The notes under the pieces are model-generated. The model did no database searches and was not told the origin of the DNA. It worked only from the letters and a program-made list of their open reading frames with translations. The translations under genes and the position numbers were made by a program. Positions 42,998 to 52,079 of a stretch of 64,000 nt of DNA are shown here, piece by piece. This stretch comes from Actinophytocola xanthii (GTDB lineage: Bacteria; Actinomycetota; Actinomycetes; Mycobacteriales; Pseudonocardiaceae). Within the stretch, counting starts at the first letter, position 1, and each line of letters opens with the position of its first letter. Where the stretch lies: the NCBI RefSeq assembly GCF_001921205.1, contig NZ_MSIE01000008.1, positions 62,001 through 126,000 on the forward strand, in the 5' to 3' direction.

Positions 42998-44041
42998 GTG
43001 AAGGCTCTGGTCAAGGTGGCCCAGGGTCCAGGGCTGGAGCTCACCGAGGTACCCGAGCCACGGCCGGGACCGGGCGAGGTCCTGATCCGGGTTCTGCGGA
43101 CCGGGATCTGCGGCACCGACCTGCACATCGAGTCGTGGGACGAGTGGGCCGCCGCGACGATCCGGCCGCCGCTGGTGCTCGGCCACGAGTTCGTCGGCGA
43201 GGTCGTCGAGGTCGGCGCGGCCGTGACCAAGGTGAAGGTCGGCGACCTGGTCTCCGGCGAGGGGCACCTCATCTGCGGCACCTGCCGCAACTGCAAGGCA
43301 GGGCGCCGACACCTGTGCGCGAACACGATCGGACTCGGTGTGCACACCGCCGGCGCGTTCGCCGAGTACACCGTGCTGCCCGAACAGAACGCCTGGGTGC
43401 ACACCCACGAGCTCGACCTGGACGTGGCGGCGATCTTCGACCCGTTCGGCAACGCGGTGCACACCGCGCTGTCGTTCCCGGTGCTCGGCGAGGACGTGTT
43501 GATCACCGGTGCCGGACCGATCGGGTTGATGGCCGCTGCCGTCGCCAAGCATGCCGGCGCCCGGCACGTGGTGATCACCGACGTGAGCGAGCCCCGGCTG
43601 GACCTGGCCCGCAAGATCGGGGTGGACCTGGCGCTGAACGTGAGCCGGCACGCGATCGGCGAGGTCTACCCGGAGCTCGACATGTCCGAGGGCTTCGACG
43701 TTGGCATGGAGATGTCCGGCCAGCCCTCGGCGCTGCGGGAGATGATCGCCAACATGACCCACGGCGGGCGGATCGCCATGCTCGGCCTGCCGGCCACCGA
43801 GATCGCGGTGGACTGGAGCAGCGTGGTCCTCAAGATGCTCACGATCAAGGGCGTCTACGGCCGCGAGATGTTCGAGACCTGGTACGCGATGTCGGTCCTG
43901 CTGCGGGCGGGCTTGGACATCTCCCCGGTGATCACTCACCGGTTCGACCACACCGACCACGCCGAGGCGTTCGCGACGGCACGTGACGGACGGTGCGGCA
44001 AGGTCATTCTCGACTGGACCCGGGACGGAGGACGTGCCTGA
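42998..44041 (+). CDS. tdh: L-threonine 3-dehydrogenase
   Basis: Zinc-dependent medium-chain dehydrogenase that oxidises L-threonine to 2-amino-3-ketobutyrate, 347 residues. Seen: catalytic zinc Cys and Thr/His in [25 protein letters not shown], structural zinc cluster [15 protein letters not shown], and NAD motif [18 protein letters not shown]. It is followed by kbl with stop and start overlapping (TGATG), the classic tdh-kbl operon for threonine breakdown to glycine and acetyl-CoA. GTG 42998 has GGAGG 6 nt upstream. Confidence 0.96.
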   Translation: MKALVKVAQGPGLELTEVPEPRPGPGEVLIRVLRTGICGTDLHIESWDEWAAATIRPPLVLGHEFVGEVVEVGAAVTKVKVGDLVSGEGHLICGTCRNCKAGRRHLCANTIGLGVHTAGAFAEYTVLPEQNAWVHTHELDLDVAAIFDPFGNAVHTALSFPVLGEDVLITGAGPIGLMAAAVAKHAGARHVVITDVSEPRLDLARKIGVDLALNVSRHAIGEVYPELDMSEGFDVGMEMSGQPSALREMIANMTHGGRIAMLGLPATEIAVDWSSVVLKMLTIKGVYGREMFETWYAMSVLLRAGLDISPVITHRFDHTDHAEAFATARDGRCGKVILDWTRDGGRA

Positions 44042-45228
44042 TGTACGGCGCGATGCGGGAGCACCTGCTGGCCGAGCTCGACCAGATCCGCGCGGACGGC
44101 CTGTTCAAGGCCGAGCGCGTGATCAGCACCCCGCAGCACGCGGCGGTGCGGGTGGGCGCCGAGCCCGAGGTGCTGAACTTCTGCGCCAACAACTACCTCG
44201 GGCTGGCCGACCATCCCGCCCTGGTGGAGGCGGCCAAACAGGCGCTGGACCGCTGGGGGTTCGGCATGGCCTCGGTGCGGTTCATCTGCGGTACCCAGGT
44301 GCCGCACAAGGAGCTGGAGACCAGGCTGTCCTCCTTCCTGGGCACCGAGGACACGATCCTCTACAGCTCGTGCTTCGACGCGAACACCGGGCTCTTCGAG
44401 ACGATCCTGGGTCCGGAGGACGCGGTGATCTCCGACGAGCTCAACCACGCCTCGGTGATCGACGGGATCCGGCTGTGCAAGGCCAGGCGGCTGCGCTACC
44501 GCAACCGGGACCTGGCCGATCTGGAGCGCCAGCTCAAGGAGGCCGCCGACGCGCGGTACCGGCTGATCGCCACCGACGGCGTGTTCTCGATGGACGGCTA
44601 CCTGGCGCCGCTGGACGAGATCTGCGCGCTGGCCGACGCACACGACGCGCTCGTGATGGTGGACGACTCGCACGCCGTCGGGTTCGTCGGCCCGACCGGG
44701 CGCGGCACCCCGGAGCTGTTCGGGGTGACCGACCGGGTGGACGTGGTCACCGGGACGCTGGGCAAGGCGCTGGGGGGAGCGAGCGGCGGCTACACCTCGG
44801 GCCGTGCGGAGATCGTCGCGATGCTGCGCCAGCGGTCCAGGCCCTACCTGTTCTCGAACTCGCTCGCACCGTCGATCACCGCGACCGCACTGGCCGCGCT
44901 GGACCTGTTGTCCTCGTCCGGGGAGCTGCTCGAGCGGCTGCGGGAGAACACCTCGCTGTTCCGCTCGCTGATGACCGAGGCGGGCTTCGACCTGCTGCCG
45001 GGGGAGCACCCCATCATCCCGGTGATGGTCGGCGACGCGGCGAAGGCCGGGCGCATGGCGGACCTGCTGCTGGCCCAGGGGATCTACGTCATCGGGTTCT
45101 CCTACCCGGTGGTGCCGCGGGGCAAGGCGCGCATCCGCACGCAGATGTCGGCCGCGCACTCCACCGACGACGTCCGGCGAGCGGTCGAGGCGTTCGTGGC
45201 GGCCCGGGACCAGCTCGGGCGGGTGTGA
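44041..45228 (+). CDS. kbl: Glycine C-acetyltransferase (2-amino-3-ketobutyrate CoA ligase)
   Basis: PLP-dependent alpha-oxoamine synthase family, 395 residues. Cleaves 2-amino-3-ketobutyrate with CoA to glycine and acetyl-CoA. Seen: [96 protein letters not shown] and PLP-Lys motif [14 protein letters not shown] near residue 240. ATG 44041 shares a base with the tdh stop; readings from 43993 would overlap tdh by 49 bp. A hairpin at 45396-45425 probably ends the operon. Confidence 0.96.
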   Translation: MYGAMREHLLAELDQIRADGLFKAERVISTPQHAAVRVGAEPEVLNFCANNYLGLADHPALVEAAKQALDRWGFGMASVRFICGTQVPHKELETRLSSFLGTEDTILYSSCFDANTGLFETILGPEDAVISDELNHASVIDGIRLCKARRLRYRNRDLADLERQLKEAADARYRLIATDGVFSMDGYLAPLDEICALADAHDALVMVDDSHAVGFVGPTGRGTPELFGVTDRVDVVTGTLGKALGGASGGYTSGRAEIVAMLRQRSRPYLFSNSLAPSITATALAALDLLSSSGELLERLRENTSLFRSLMTEAGFDLLPGEHPIIPVMVGDAAKAGRMADLLLAQGIYVIGFSYPVVPRGKARIRTQMSAAHSTDDVRRAVEAFVAARDQLGRV

Positions 45229-45395
45229 GACTCCGTGTTTCTATGCGCACAAATGTCGGCAACGAGCGCCCGGGCAGGCAGCCGGGCGCACGGAACGGAG
45301 TGACCCGAACACGGATAGCGCGAGACGTGCGCAAGTGCTAACGATTAGTCAGCACCAGCCGCCCGAAATGCCACAATGTTCGTCAACTCTCACAG

Positions 45396-45425
45396 GTGAC
45401 GGCGCCGGGAGACCGGTGCCGTCAC
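45396..45425 (+). terminator. Hairpin between kbl and beta-lactamase
   Basis: GTGACGGCGCCGG at 45396-45408, GAGA loop, then CCGGTGCCGTCAC at 45413-45425: a 13-bp stem with one G-U pair. It can end transcription from both convergent sides. A second 8-bp dyad is GCCCGGCC/GGCCGGGC at 45466-45487. The rest of 45229-45582 contains no ORF with good coding signs; a small dyad GTGCT-N11-AGCAC lies near 45335-45355. Confidence 0.65.
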
Positions 45426-45582
45426 ACTAGAGTCCCCACGCCGGCGCACCATGCCGAGCGTCGGGGCCCGGCCGGCAACGGCCGGGCTTCGCGCCGCCGG
45501 TACCGGTCGCGTAGCCCCCCGAGCGATCGGTGCCGGCGGCGCGGTCCGTGGCCTCGTGCCCGGACCGCGTCGGGGAGCGGGC

Positions 45583-46485
45583 CTACCGCAGCTCCTCGGC
45601 GACGACCCGGGCGATCTCCGCCACGACCTCGTCGGCCGGTTCCGCGGCCTCCTCCGGACGCGTCGTGAACACGGCGAGCACCAGCGGCGGCCCTGCCGGT
45701 GACCCGGACGGTGGCCAGGCGACCCCGATGTCGTTGGCGGCCCCATAGGCGCCGGTGCCGGTCTTGTCGCCGACCCGCCAGCCGGGCAACCCGGCCCGGA
45801 CGCGGGCGTCGCCCGTGGTGTTCCCGACCAGCCACCCGGTCAGCCGCTCCCGGTCCTCGGCCGCCAGCACGTCGCCAAGCACCAGCGCCTCCAGGTCGGC
45901 GGCCATGGCGGCCGGGGTGGTCGTGTCGCGCGGGTCGCCGGGCAGGTTGCTGTTCAGCTCGGTCTCCCACCGGTCCAGCCGGGTGACGCGGTCGCCGATG
46001 AACCGGGCGAACCGGGTGAGGTCGTCCGGTCCGCCGAGCTGGCGCAGCAGCAGGTTGGCAGCGGTGTTGTCGGACTGGCGGATGGCTGCGTCGCAGAGCG
46101 CCTCGACGGTCATCCCGGCGTCCACGTGCCGCTCGGTGACCGGCGAGTGCTCCACCAGGTCGTCCGCGCCGTAGCGCACGACCAGGTCGAGAAGGCCGGG
46201 GTCGCACGGCCACGCCCGGTGCAGGACCGCCGCCACGACCAGCGCCTTGGCCGTGGACAGCATCGCGAACCGCTCGCCGGCCCGGTAGTGCAGCGTTCGG
46301 CCCCCGCGCCGGGCCGCCACGCCGATCCGACCGCCGAAGCCCGCCTCCAGCTCCCGCAGCCGCGCCAGCCCGGTCGGCGCAGCGACCACCCACCGGCCGG
46401 CTGCGGCCGCCGGCGAGGCCAGCACGGTCGAGGTCGCGAGCAGGCCGGACAACCCGGACAGCACCGCCCGCCGGGAGACCGCCAC
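45583..46485 (-). CDS. bla: Class A beta-lactamase, exported
   Basis: Serine beta-lactamase of 300 residues with intact catalytic motifs: STAK (active Ser) near residue 75, SDN in IRQSDNTAANLLL near 140, ExxLN in ETELNSNLPGD and KTG in GDKTGTGAYG near 240. The N-terminus SRRAVLSGLSGLLATSTVLASPAAAAG is a twin-arginine-like (RR) signal. GTG 46485 lies 2 bp after the leuS stop, so the gene can only be expressed via the leuS transcript unless a promoter lies inside leuS. Its downstream end is convergent with kbl. Conserved motifs predict activity; spectrum unknown. Confidence 0.93.
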   Translation of the reverse strand: MAVSRRAVLSGLSGLLATSTVLASPAAAAGRWVVAAPTGLARLRELEAGFGGRIGVAARRGGRTLHYRAGERFAMLSTAKALVVAAVLHRAWPCDPGLLDLVVRYGADDLVEHSPVTERHVDAGMTVEALCDAAIRQSDNTAANLLLRQLGGPDDLTRFARFIGDRVTRLDRWETELNSNLPGDPRDTTTPAAMAADLEALVLGDVLAAEDRERLTGWLVGNTTGDARVRAGLPGWRVGDKTGTGAYGAANDIGVAWPPSGSPAGPPLVLAVFTTRPEEAAEPADEVVAEIARVVAEELR

Positions 46486-46487
46486 CG

Positions 46488-49307
46488 CTACAGCACGACG
46501 TTGACCAGCCGGCCGGGCACCACGATCACCTTGCGTGGCTCCATCCCCTCGGTCAGCGCGGCGATCTTCTCCTCGGCCAGCGCGGCCGCCCGCACCTCGT
46601 CCTGACCGGCGTCGGCCGCAACGGTCACCCGAGCCCTGACCTTCCCGTTGACCTGGACCGGGTACTCGACGGTCTCCTCGACCAGGTAGCGCTCGTCGGC
46701 CCGCGGGAACGGACCGTGCGCCAGGGACTCGGTGTGGCCGAGCGCGGCCCACATCTCCTCGGCGATGTGCGGGCACAGCGGCGCCAGCATGAGGATCATC
46801 GGCTCGAGCACCGAACGGGGGCAGGGCCGGCCGCCGTAGACCTTGGTCACGTGGTTGTTCAGCTCGATCAGCTTGGCGCCCGCGGTGTTGAACCGCATCG
46901 CGGCGTAGTCCGCGTGGATGCCGTCGATCGTGCGGTGCAGGGCACGCAGCGTGTCGTCGTCGGGAACCTCGTCGGTGAACCGCACTTCGCCGGTGGTCTC
47001 GTCGACGACGTTGCGCCACATGCGCTGCAGGAACCGCTGGGCGCCGATGACGTCCTTGGTGGCCCAGGGGCGGGAGACCTCCATCGGACCCATCGACATC
47101 TCGTAGAAGCGGAAGGTGTCCGCGCCGTACCGATCGCACATCTCGTCCGGGGTGACGACGTTCTTCAGGCTCTTGCCCATCTTGCCGTACTCCTGGCGGA
47201 CCTCCTGGCCGTTGTGGAAGAACCGCCCGTCCCGCTCGGTCACCTCCTCGGCCGGCACGTAGACCCCGCGGGAGTCGGTGTAGGCGTAGGCCTGGATATA
47301 GCCCTGGTTGAACAGCCGGCGGTAGGGCTCCGGCCCCGAGACGTGGCCCAGGTCGTAGAGCACCTTCTGCCAGAAGCGGGAGTACAGCAGGTGCAGCACA
47401 GCGTGCTCGATGCCGCCGATGTACAGGTCGACACCGCCCGGGTCGGACTCCCCGTGCTCCTGCGGTCGCGGCCCCAGCCAGTACCGCTCGTTCTCCGGCT
47501 CGCTGAACCGCTCCTCGTTGGTCGGGTCCACGTACCGCAGCTGGTACCAGCTCGAACCCGCCCACTGCGGCATCACGTTGGCGTCGCGCCGGTAGGTCTT
47601 GCGCCCCTCGCCCAGGTCCAGCTCGACCTCGATCCAGTCGGCGGCGCGGGACAGCGGCGGGGACGGCTCGCTGTCGGCGTCGTCCGGGTCGAACGTGCGG
47701 GGGGAGTAGTCCTCGACCTCGGGCAGCGCCACCGGCAGCATGCTCTCCGGCAGGGCGACGGGCAGGCCGTCGGAGTCGTAGACGATCGGGAACGGCTCGC
47801 CCCAGTAACGCTGCCGGGCGAACAGCCAGTCCCGCAGCTTGTACTGCAGGCGCCCCTCGCCGTGCCCGTTCTGCTCGAGCCAGGCGATGATCGTCTTCTT
47901 GGCCTCGGCGACGTCCATGCCGTCCAGGAAGGCCGAGTTGATCGCCGGCCCGTCGCCGGTGAACGCCTCGCCGCTGAAGCCGGCGGTGGGCTGGACGGTC
48001 CGCACGATCGGCAGCCCGAACACGGTGGCGAAGTCCCAGTCACGCTGGTCCTGGCCGGGCACGGCCATGATCGCCCCGGTGCCGTAGCCCATCAGCACGT
48101 AGTCGGCGACGAACACGGGGATCTCGGCGCCGTTGACCGGGTTGACGGCGTGGACGCCGACGAACACGCCGGTCTTGTCCCGGCTCTCCTGCCGGTCCAG
48201 CTCGGACTTCTGCGCGGCCGCGCGCCGGTAGGCGGCGACGGCCTCGGCCGGGGTGGCGCCACCGCCGGTCCAGCGCTCGTCGACGCCCGCCGGCCACGCG
48301 GCCGGGGTCAGCGCGTCCCCCAGCGGGTGCTCGGGCGCCAGCACCAGGTAGGTGGCGCCGAACACGGTGTCGGGGCGGGTGGTGAACACCTCGACCGCCG
48401 CGTCCCCGACGGGGAACCGGATGTGCGCGCCGGCCGAGCGGCCGATCCAGTTCCGCTGCATGGTCTTGACCTTCTCCGGCCAGTCCAGCATGTCCAGGTC
48501 GTCGATCAGGCGGTCGGAGTAGGCGGTGATCCGCATCATCCACTGGCGCAGGTTCTTCCGGAACACCGGGAAGTTCCCCCGGTCGCTGCGCCCATCGGGG
48601 GTGACCTCCTCGTTGGCGACCACCGTGCCCAGCCCCGGGCACCAGTTGACCGGTGCCTCGGACTGGTAGACCAGCCGGTGCGAGTCGACGAGCTTGCGCT
48701 GCTCGATCCGGCTCAGCTCGGACCAGGCGCGACCGTCCGGCGTGGCCCGGTCGCCGCGCTCGTACTCGGCCTCCAGTTCGGCGATCGGGCGGGCCTTGCT
48801 CACCCTCTCGTCGAACCAGGCGTTGTAGATCTGCAGGAAGATCCACTGCGTCCAGCGGTAGTAGGACAGGTCGGTCGTGGCGATCCGGCGACGCTCGTCG
48901 TGGCCGAGCCCCAGCCGGCGGATCTGGCTCAGGTACCGGGCGATGTTCTGCTCGGTGGTGATCCGCGGGTGCTGCCCGGTCTGCACCGCGTACTGCTCGG
49001 CGGGCAGGCCGAACGCGTCGAACCCCATGGTGTGCAGCACGTTGCGGCCGTTCATCCGGTGGTACCGGGCGAACGTGTCGGTGCCGATGAACCCGAGCGG
49101 GTGACCCACGTGCAGTCCGGCGCCGGACGGGTAGGGGAACATGTCCTGCACGAACAGCTTGTCCGGCGGCACGTCACCGGCGAGCGGGCCGGTCGGGTTC
49201 GGCGCGTGGAAAGTGCCGTGCTCCTCCCAGTACCGCTGCCACCGCGACTCGATCGAGTTGGCCACCGCCGCCGTGTACCGGTGCGCCGGTGTGGACTCGT
49301 CGCTCAT
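46488..49307 (-). CDS. leuS: Leucine--tRNA ligase
   Basis: Class I synthetase of 939 residues. HIGH-type motif HVGH in [16 protein letters not shown] near residue 66, an editing domain with [21 protein letters not shown] and a conserved [19 protein letters not shown] segment, KMSKS-type motif [10 protein letters not shown] near 708, and a C-terminal anticodon-binding and leucine-specific part ending [24 protein letters not shown] 49307 has AAGGACC ahead. Upstream lies a leucine leader peptide and a terminator with T-tract (49341-49436), so it should be attenuated by leucyl-tRNA supply. The beta-lactamase gene follows after 2 bp. Confidence 0.97.
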   Translation of the reverse strand: MSDESTPAHRYTAAVANSIESRWQRYWEEHGTFHAPNPTGPLAGDVPPDKLFVQDMFPYPSGAGLHVGHPLGFIGTDTFARYHRMNGRNVLHTMGFDAFGLPAEQYAVQTGQHPRITTEQNIARYLSQIRRLGLGHDERRRIATTDLSYYRWTQWIFLQIYNAWFDERVSKARPIAELEAEYERGDRATPDGRAWSELSRIEQRKLVDSHRLVYQSEAPVNWCPGLGTVVANEEVTPDGRSDRGNFPVFRKNLRQWMMRITAYSDRLIDDLDMLDWPEKVKTMQRNWIGRSAGAHIRFPVGDAAVEVFTTRPDTVFGATYLVLAPEHPLGDALTPAAWPAGVDERWTGGGATPAEAVAAYRRAAAQKSELDRQESRDKTGVFVGVHAVNPVNGAEIPVFVADYVLMGYGTGAIMAVPGQDQRDWDFATVFGLPIVRTVQPTAGFSGEAFTGDGPAINSAFLDGMDVAEAKKTIIAWLEQNGHGEGRLQYKLRDWLFARQRYWGEPFPIVYDSDGLPVALPESMLPVALPEVEDYSPRTFDPDDADSEPSPPLSRAADWIEVELDLGEGRKTYRRDANVMPQWAGSSWYQLRYVDPTNEERFSEPENERYWLGPRPQEHGESDPGGVDLYIGGIEHAVLHLLYSRFWQKVLYDLGHVSGPEPYRRLFNQGYIQAYAYTDSRGVYVPAEEVTERDGRFFHNGQEVRQEYGKMGKSLKNVVTPDEMCDRYGADTFRFYEMSMGPMEVSRPWATKDVIGAQRFLQRMWRNVVDETTGEVRFTDEVPDDDTLRALHRTIDGIHADYAAMRFNTAGAKLIELNNHVTKVYGGRPCPRSVLEPMILMLAPLCPHIAEEMWAALGHTESLAHGPFPRADERYLVEETVEYPVQVNGKVRARVTVAADAGQDEVRAAALAEEKIAALTEGMEPRKVIVVPGRLVNVVL

Positions 49308-49340
49308 CGTGAGGTCCTTCCCTGGTGCTCGCTCCTGGAC

Positions 49341-49377
49341 AAAACAAAACCCCTCCGCCCTGGGAGGGCATGAGGGG
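49341..49377 (-). terminator. Attenuator terminator ahead of leuS
   Basis: On the minus strand CCCCTC (49377-49372) pairs with GAGGGG (49355-49350) around an inner GCCCT-CCC-AGGGC stem, and TTTTGTTTT follows at 49349-49341. A genuine U-tract is rare in this GC-rich DNA. It sits between the leader peptide and leuS and should be the conditional terminator. Confidence 0.8.
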
Positions 49378-49380
49378 CTC

Positions 49381-49407
49381 GCCGCGCCGGCCGTCGGTCA
49401 GCGCGGC
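49381..49407 (-). promoter_or_regulatory. Anti-/pre-terminator hairpin of leuS leader
   Basis: GCCGCGC (49407-49401) and GCGCGGC (49387-49381) form a perfect 7-bp stem that begins in the last codons of the leader peptide. A ribosome stalled at the Leu codons would cover or free this stem, which lets leucyl-tRNA supply be read. The pairing is seen; the switching is inferred. Confidence 0.5.
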
Positions 49408-49436
49408 CGCCTAAGGAGCAGGCGTCCGGTGCTCAT
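49398..49436 (-). CDS. LeuS leader peptide, three tandem Leu codons
   Basis: A 12-residue peptide MSTGRLLLRRPR encoded by ATG at 49436 to TGA at 49398. The three consecutive Leu codons are CTG CTC CTT, with CTT rare in this GC-rich genome, a good place to sense charged tRNA-Leu. A TATCCT box (49448-49443) lies 6 nt before the ATG, so it is probably leaderless. It precedes a hairpin and terminator ahead of leuS. This is the classic arrangement of ribosome-dependent attenuation. Confidence 0.75.
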   Translation of the reverse strand: MSTGRLLLRRPR

Positions 49437-49442
49437 GTCATG

Positions 49443-49448
49443 AGGATA
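49443..49448 (-). promoter_or_regulatory. -10 box for leuS leader transcript
   Basis: TATCCT on the minus strand, 6 nt before the leader peptide ATG. No good -35 was found. A second box TACCAT (49492-49497, plus strand) 6 nt before the SdpI GTG drives the divergent gene. Confidence 0.5.
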
Positions 49449-49503
49449 GCGCGGACGGTCGGGCCGGCTCCGCCGCCGGGAGGCGCCCACCTACCATCGG
49501 GGC

Positions 49504-49941
49504 GTGCATCTTCTCGCGCTCGTGCCGCTCGTGGTCGGGTCGGCGCTGGTCGTCGTCGGGCTCCTGGGTCTGCTGGAGCGCCTGCCGCGCAACCGGTTCG
49601 TGGGCGTGCGGACCCCCGCGACGCTGCGCAGCGACCGCGCGTTCCTGGTCGCCAACAAGGTCGCCGGGCTGCCGGTCGCGGTGGCCGGGGCGGTCGGGGT
49701 GGCGAGTGGAGCCCTCGGGCTGCTGGCCTCGAGCCTGGTGCTGGCCGCCGTCGGGTTCGCCGGCCTGGTGGGGATCGCCGTCGCCGGCGGCATGCTCGGG
49801 CACCGGGCGGGCGAGGCAGTCCCCGACGAGAAGCCGGCGCAGGAGCGCGCACTGCCCGACGGGTGCCGCGGCTGTGCCTGCGGCGGCTGCGAGATCAGCC
49901 GGTCAGTTGGTTCTGACGTCACCCGGGTGGGTGGCGAGTAG
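49504..49941 (+). CDS. SdpI family membrane protein with Cys-rich tail
   Basis: Small membrane protein of 145 residues, SdpI-like (immunity-protein family). Seen: LLALVPLVVGSALVVVGLLGLLERLPRNRFVGVRTPATLRSDRAFLVANKVAG, with the family RFVGVRTPATL...AN motif, and three or four helices to about residue 105. The C-terminus DGCRGCACGGCEISR has a CxxCxCxxC cluster that could bind metal. GTG 49504 follows TACCAT by 6 nt. It is divergent from the leuS leader, and its end overlaps the convergent yqgE by 39 bp. Probable role is envelope or toxin immunity; unproven. Confidence 0.82.
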   Translation: MHLLALVPLVVGSALVVVGLLGLLERLPRNRFVGVRTPATLRSDRAFLVANKVAGLPVAVAGAVGVASGALGLLASSLVLAAVGFAGLVGIAVAGGMLGHRAGEAVPDEKPAQERALPDGCRGCACGGCEISRSVGSDVTRVGGE

Positions 49942-50484
49942 CGCGAGCGGCATGCCCTGCCTACGCAGTACGCGCCCCCACAGGTCCTGGTCGGCCGGTG
50001 CGAGCACGTCGTTGGGCAGGGCCGGCACGACGATCCAGTCACCGCGCTCGATCTCTCCGGCGACCTGCCCGACGTCCCAGCCCGCGTAGCCGGCGAACAC
50101 CCGCAGCCCCTTGAACTTGGGCACCAGGACATCGGGATCGGCGTCCAGGTCGACCAGGGCCACCGGACCGCGCACGCCGATGAGGCCCTTCACCCCGTTG
50201 GGTTCCTCCCCGGTGCGCAGCGCGGCGAGGCACAGCGCCGTCTTCTGCTCCACCGGCCCGCCGACGAACACCGAACCGGGCGTGGTCACGTGTGGCCCCC
50301 AGTTGGGCAGGACGTCGTCGACCGGTACCTCGCTCGGCCGGTTCAACACCACGCCGAGGGTGCCCTCGCCGCGGTGGTCGATCACGAACACCACGGTGCG
50401 GCGGAAGTTCGAGTCGGTCAGGCTGGGCGCCGCCACGAGCAGCGTGCCCGGCTCCACGGCCGCGTCGGGGGCGTCGGATCGCAC
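49903..50484 (-). CDS. YqgE/AlgH family protein
   Basis: UPF0301 (YqgE/AlgH) protein of 193 residues. Seen: GTLLVAAPSLTDSNFRRTVVFVIDHRGEGTLGVVLNRPSEVPV, VFVGGPVEQKTALCLAALR, LRVFAGYAGWDVGQVAGEIERGDWIVVPA and LWGRVLRRQG, all typical. Function remains unclear in this family. GTG 50484 is chosen because GATCAT lies 6 nt upstream and the usual protein begins near here; a longer start at 50544 adds only unusual residues. It overlaps the SdpI gene by 39 bp at its 3' end. Confidence 0.88.
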   Translation of the reverse strand: MRSDAPDAAVEPGTLLVAAPSLTDSNFRRTVVFVIDHRGEGTLGVVLNRPSEVPVDDVLPNWGPHVTTPGSVFVGGPVEQKTALCLAALRTGEEPNGVKGLIGVRGPVALVDLDADPDVLVPKFKGLRVFAGYAGWDVGQVAGEIERGDWIVVPALPNDVLAPADQDLWGRVLRRQGMPLALLATHPGDVRTN

Positions 50485-50685
50485 CAGGACATGATCCCAC
50501 CAGTCGAGTGGGAATCCAGCGGGCCTACGGCTTTTGGGGAACAATGGACGGCGCCGGCTCGTTGAGTCGGTCGCTGGAGCGTCATTGTGTCCCCCGGGCT
50601 CAACCAGTAACCGCCGTTGTGGAATACCAGTCAGGCTGGAGCCACATCGCGCCTAGCCGCCGAGAGGCGACCGGACGTTCCGGCG

Positions 50686-50724
50686 CCGAACGGCGTGTGT
50701 CCTCACCGGGCACACGCCGTTCGG
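50686..50724 (+). terminator. Hairpin in MFS gene upstream region
   Basis: CCGAACGGCGTGTG at 50686-50699 and CACACGCCGTTCGG at 50711-50724 form a perfect 14-bp stem with an 11-nt loop, followed by ACCTTT. It lies 33 bp before the MFS start. With no plus-strand gene before it, it may be an insulating terminator or a leader structure. The 50485-50685 part shows no credible gene. Confidence 0.45.
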
Positions 50725-50756
50725 ACCTTTCCCCCTCCGCCGTAGGCTGGGCTGTC

Positions 50757-52079
50757 GTGAGCACATCGGTCCCGGTCGACGCCAGCGGGGACTCCGAGTC
50801 CGCCCATCACCTCCGGATCGGGCCTCGGCGACTGCTGGCCTTCGCCGGGTTCCGCCGGCTGCTGCTGTCCCGGTTCGCCTCCCAGTGGGGCGACGGGCTG
50901 TTCCAGACCGGGCTGGCGGGCTTCGTGGTGTTCAACCCCGAGCGCGCGGTCACCCCGGAGGAGATCGCCGGCGGCTTCATGGTGCTGCTGCTGCCCTACT
51001 CCCTGGTCGGACCGTTCGCCGGGGCCCTGCTCGACCGCTGGGACCGCCGCCGGGTGCTGGTCGCGGCCAACCTGCTGCGTGGCGTGCTGATCCTGGTCGC
51101 CGCCGGCTGCGTCGCCGGTGGAGCGAGCGGTCTGCCGCTGCTCATGCTGGCCCTGGTCGTGGTCGGGATCAGCCGGTTCGTCGGCGCCGGCCTGTCCGCC
51201 GCGCTGCCACACGTCGTGCCGGTACCCAACCTGGTCGAGGCCAACGCGCTCGCGGTCACGCTCGGAGCGGTCGTGTCGGTGCTCGGCGCCGGCTGCGCGG
51301 TGGGGCTGCGTGGGCTGCTCGGCGAGGGAGACACCGGATCGGGCCTCACCACCGGGATCGCCTTCGTCGGCTCGGTACTGGCCGCCGTCCTCGCGGCCCG
51401 CTTCGCCCGCGGCGCGCTGGGGCCGGACAAGGTGGACGAACCGCCGACGGCGCTGGCCGCGGTGGCGCAGGGACTGTTCGACGGCGGGCGGGTCGCCCTG
51501 CGCACGCCCAGCGTCGCCGCCGGGTTCTGCGCACTGCTCGCCCACCGCGCCGCGTTCGGCATCTCCCTGCTGCTGACCGTGCTGCTGATGCGGTTCAGCT
51601 TCGAGGACTTCGGCCCGATCGAGGCCGGCCTGCCCGGCCTGGGCGTGGTACTCGGGTTCGGCGCGGCGGGTATCTTCGTGGCCGGGTTGACCACGGCGCG
51701 GCTGGTCAGCCGGCTCGGCCGGAAGCGGAGCGTCCTGCTCTGCCTGGCCGGCGCGGCCCTGGCCCAGCTTGCCTTCGGCCTGCCGATGGTGCTGCCGACC
51801 GCGCTGGTCGCCGCGTTCGTGCTCTCCTACGCCGGGCAGGTGGTCAAGCTCTGCGTGGACGCGGCAGTGCAGCGGGACATCGGCGACGAGGCCCGCGGCC
51901 GGGTGTTCGCCCTGTACGACATGTTGTTCAACATCACCCAGGTGGTCGCGATCGGCCTGGCGGCCGAGCTGGTGCCGCAGACCGGGGAGTCGGCGGCGCT
52001 GATCGCCGCGGCGGCCGTGGTCTACCTGGTCGGGATGGCCGGCTTCGCGACCGTCACGCGTCGTCACCAGCGGGCGTGA
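50757..52079 (+). CDS. MFS transporter
   Basis: Major facilitator transporter of 440 residues with about twelve helices. Seen: FAGFRRLLLSRFASQWGDGLFQTGLAGFVVF, then a loop LDRWDRRRVLVAANLLRG matching the DRxxRR motif between helices 2 and 3, and a second-half counterpart ARLVSRLGRKRSVLLCLAG. Exporter-like, perhaps for a drug or lipid; the substrate is not known. GTG 50757 is used because TAGGCT lies 8 nt upstream and upstream residues are not coding-like. Its end overlaps the convergent pcnA gene by 26 bp. Confidence 0.85.
   Translation: MSTSVPVDASGDSESAHHLRIGPRRLLAFAGFRRLLLSRFASQWGDGLFQTGLAGFVVFNPERAVTPEEIAGGFMVLLLPYSLVGPFAGALLDRWDRRRVLVAANLLRGVLILVAAGCVAGGASGLPLLMLALVVVGISRFVGAGLSAALPHVVPVPNLVEANALAVTLGAVVSVLGAGCAVGLRGLLGEGDTGSGLTTGIAFVGSVLAAVLAARFARGALGPDKVDEPPTALAAVAQGLFDGGRVALRTPSVAAGFCALLAHRAAFGISLLLTVLLMRFSFEDFGPIEAGLPGLGVVLGFGAAGIFVAGLTTARLVSRLGRKRSVLLCLAGAALAQLAFGLPMVLPTALVAAFVLSYAGQVVKLCVDAAVQRDIGDEARGRVFALYDMLFNITQVVAIGLAAELVPQTGESAALIAAAAVVYLVGMAGFATVTRRHQRA

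Noticed and set aside
45583-47565. One long minus-strand frame spanning bla and part of leuS
   Set aside because: The first part is the beta-lactamase, the rest is an out-of-frame reading of leuS with Arg/Gly/Pro-rich text. The bla start at 45583-46485 and the leuS frame are well supported.
50545-50756. Small protein gene ahead of the MFS gene
   Set aside because: The frame from 50545 runs straight into the MFS frame, has poor coding character and crosses a strong hairpin; it is treated as leader.
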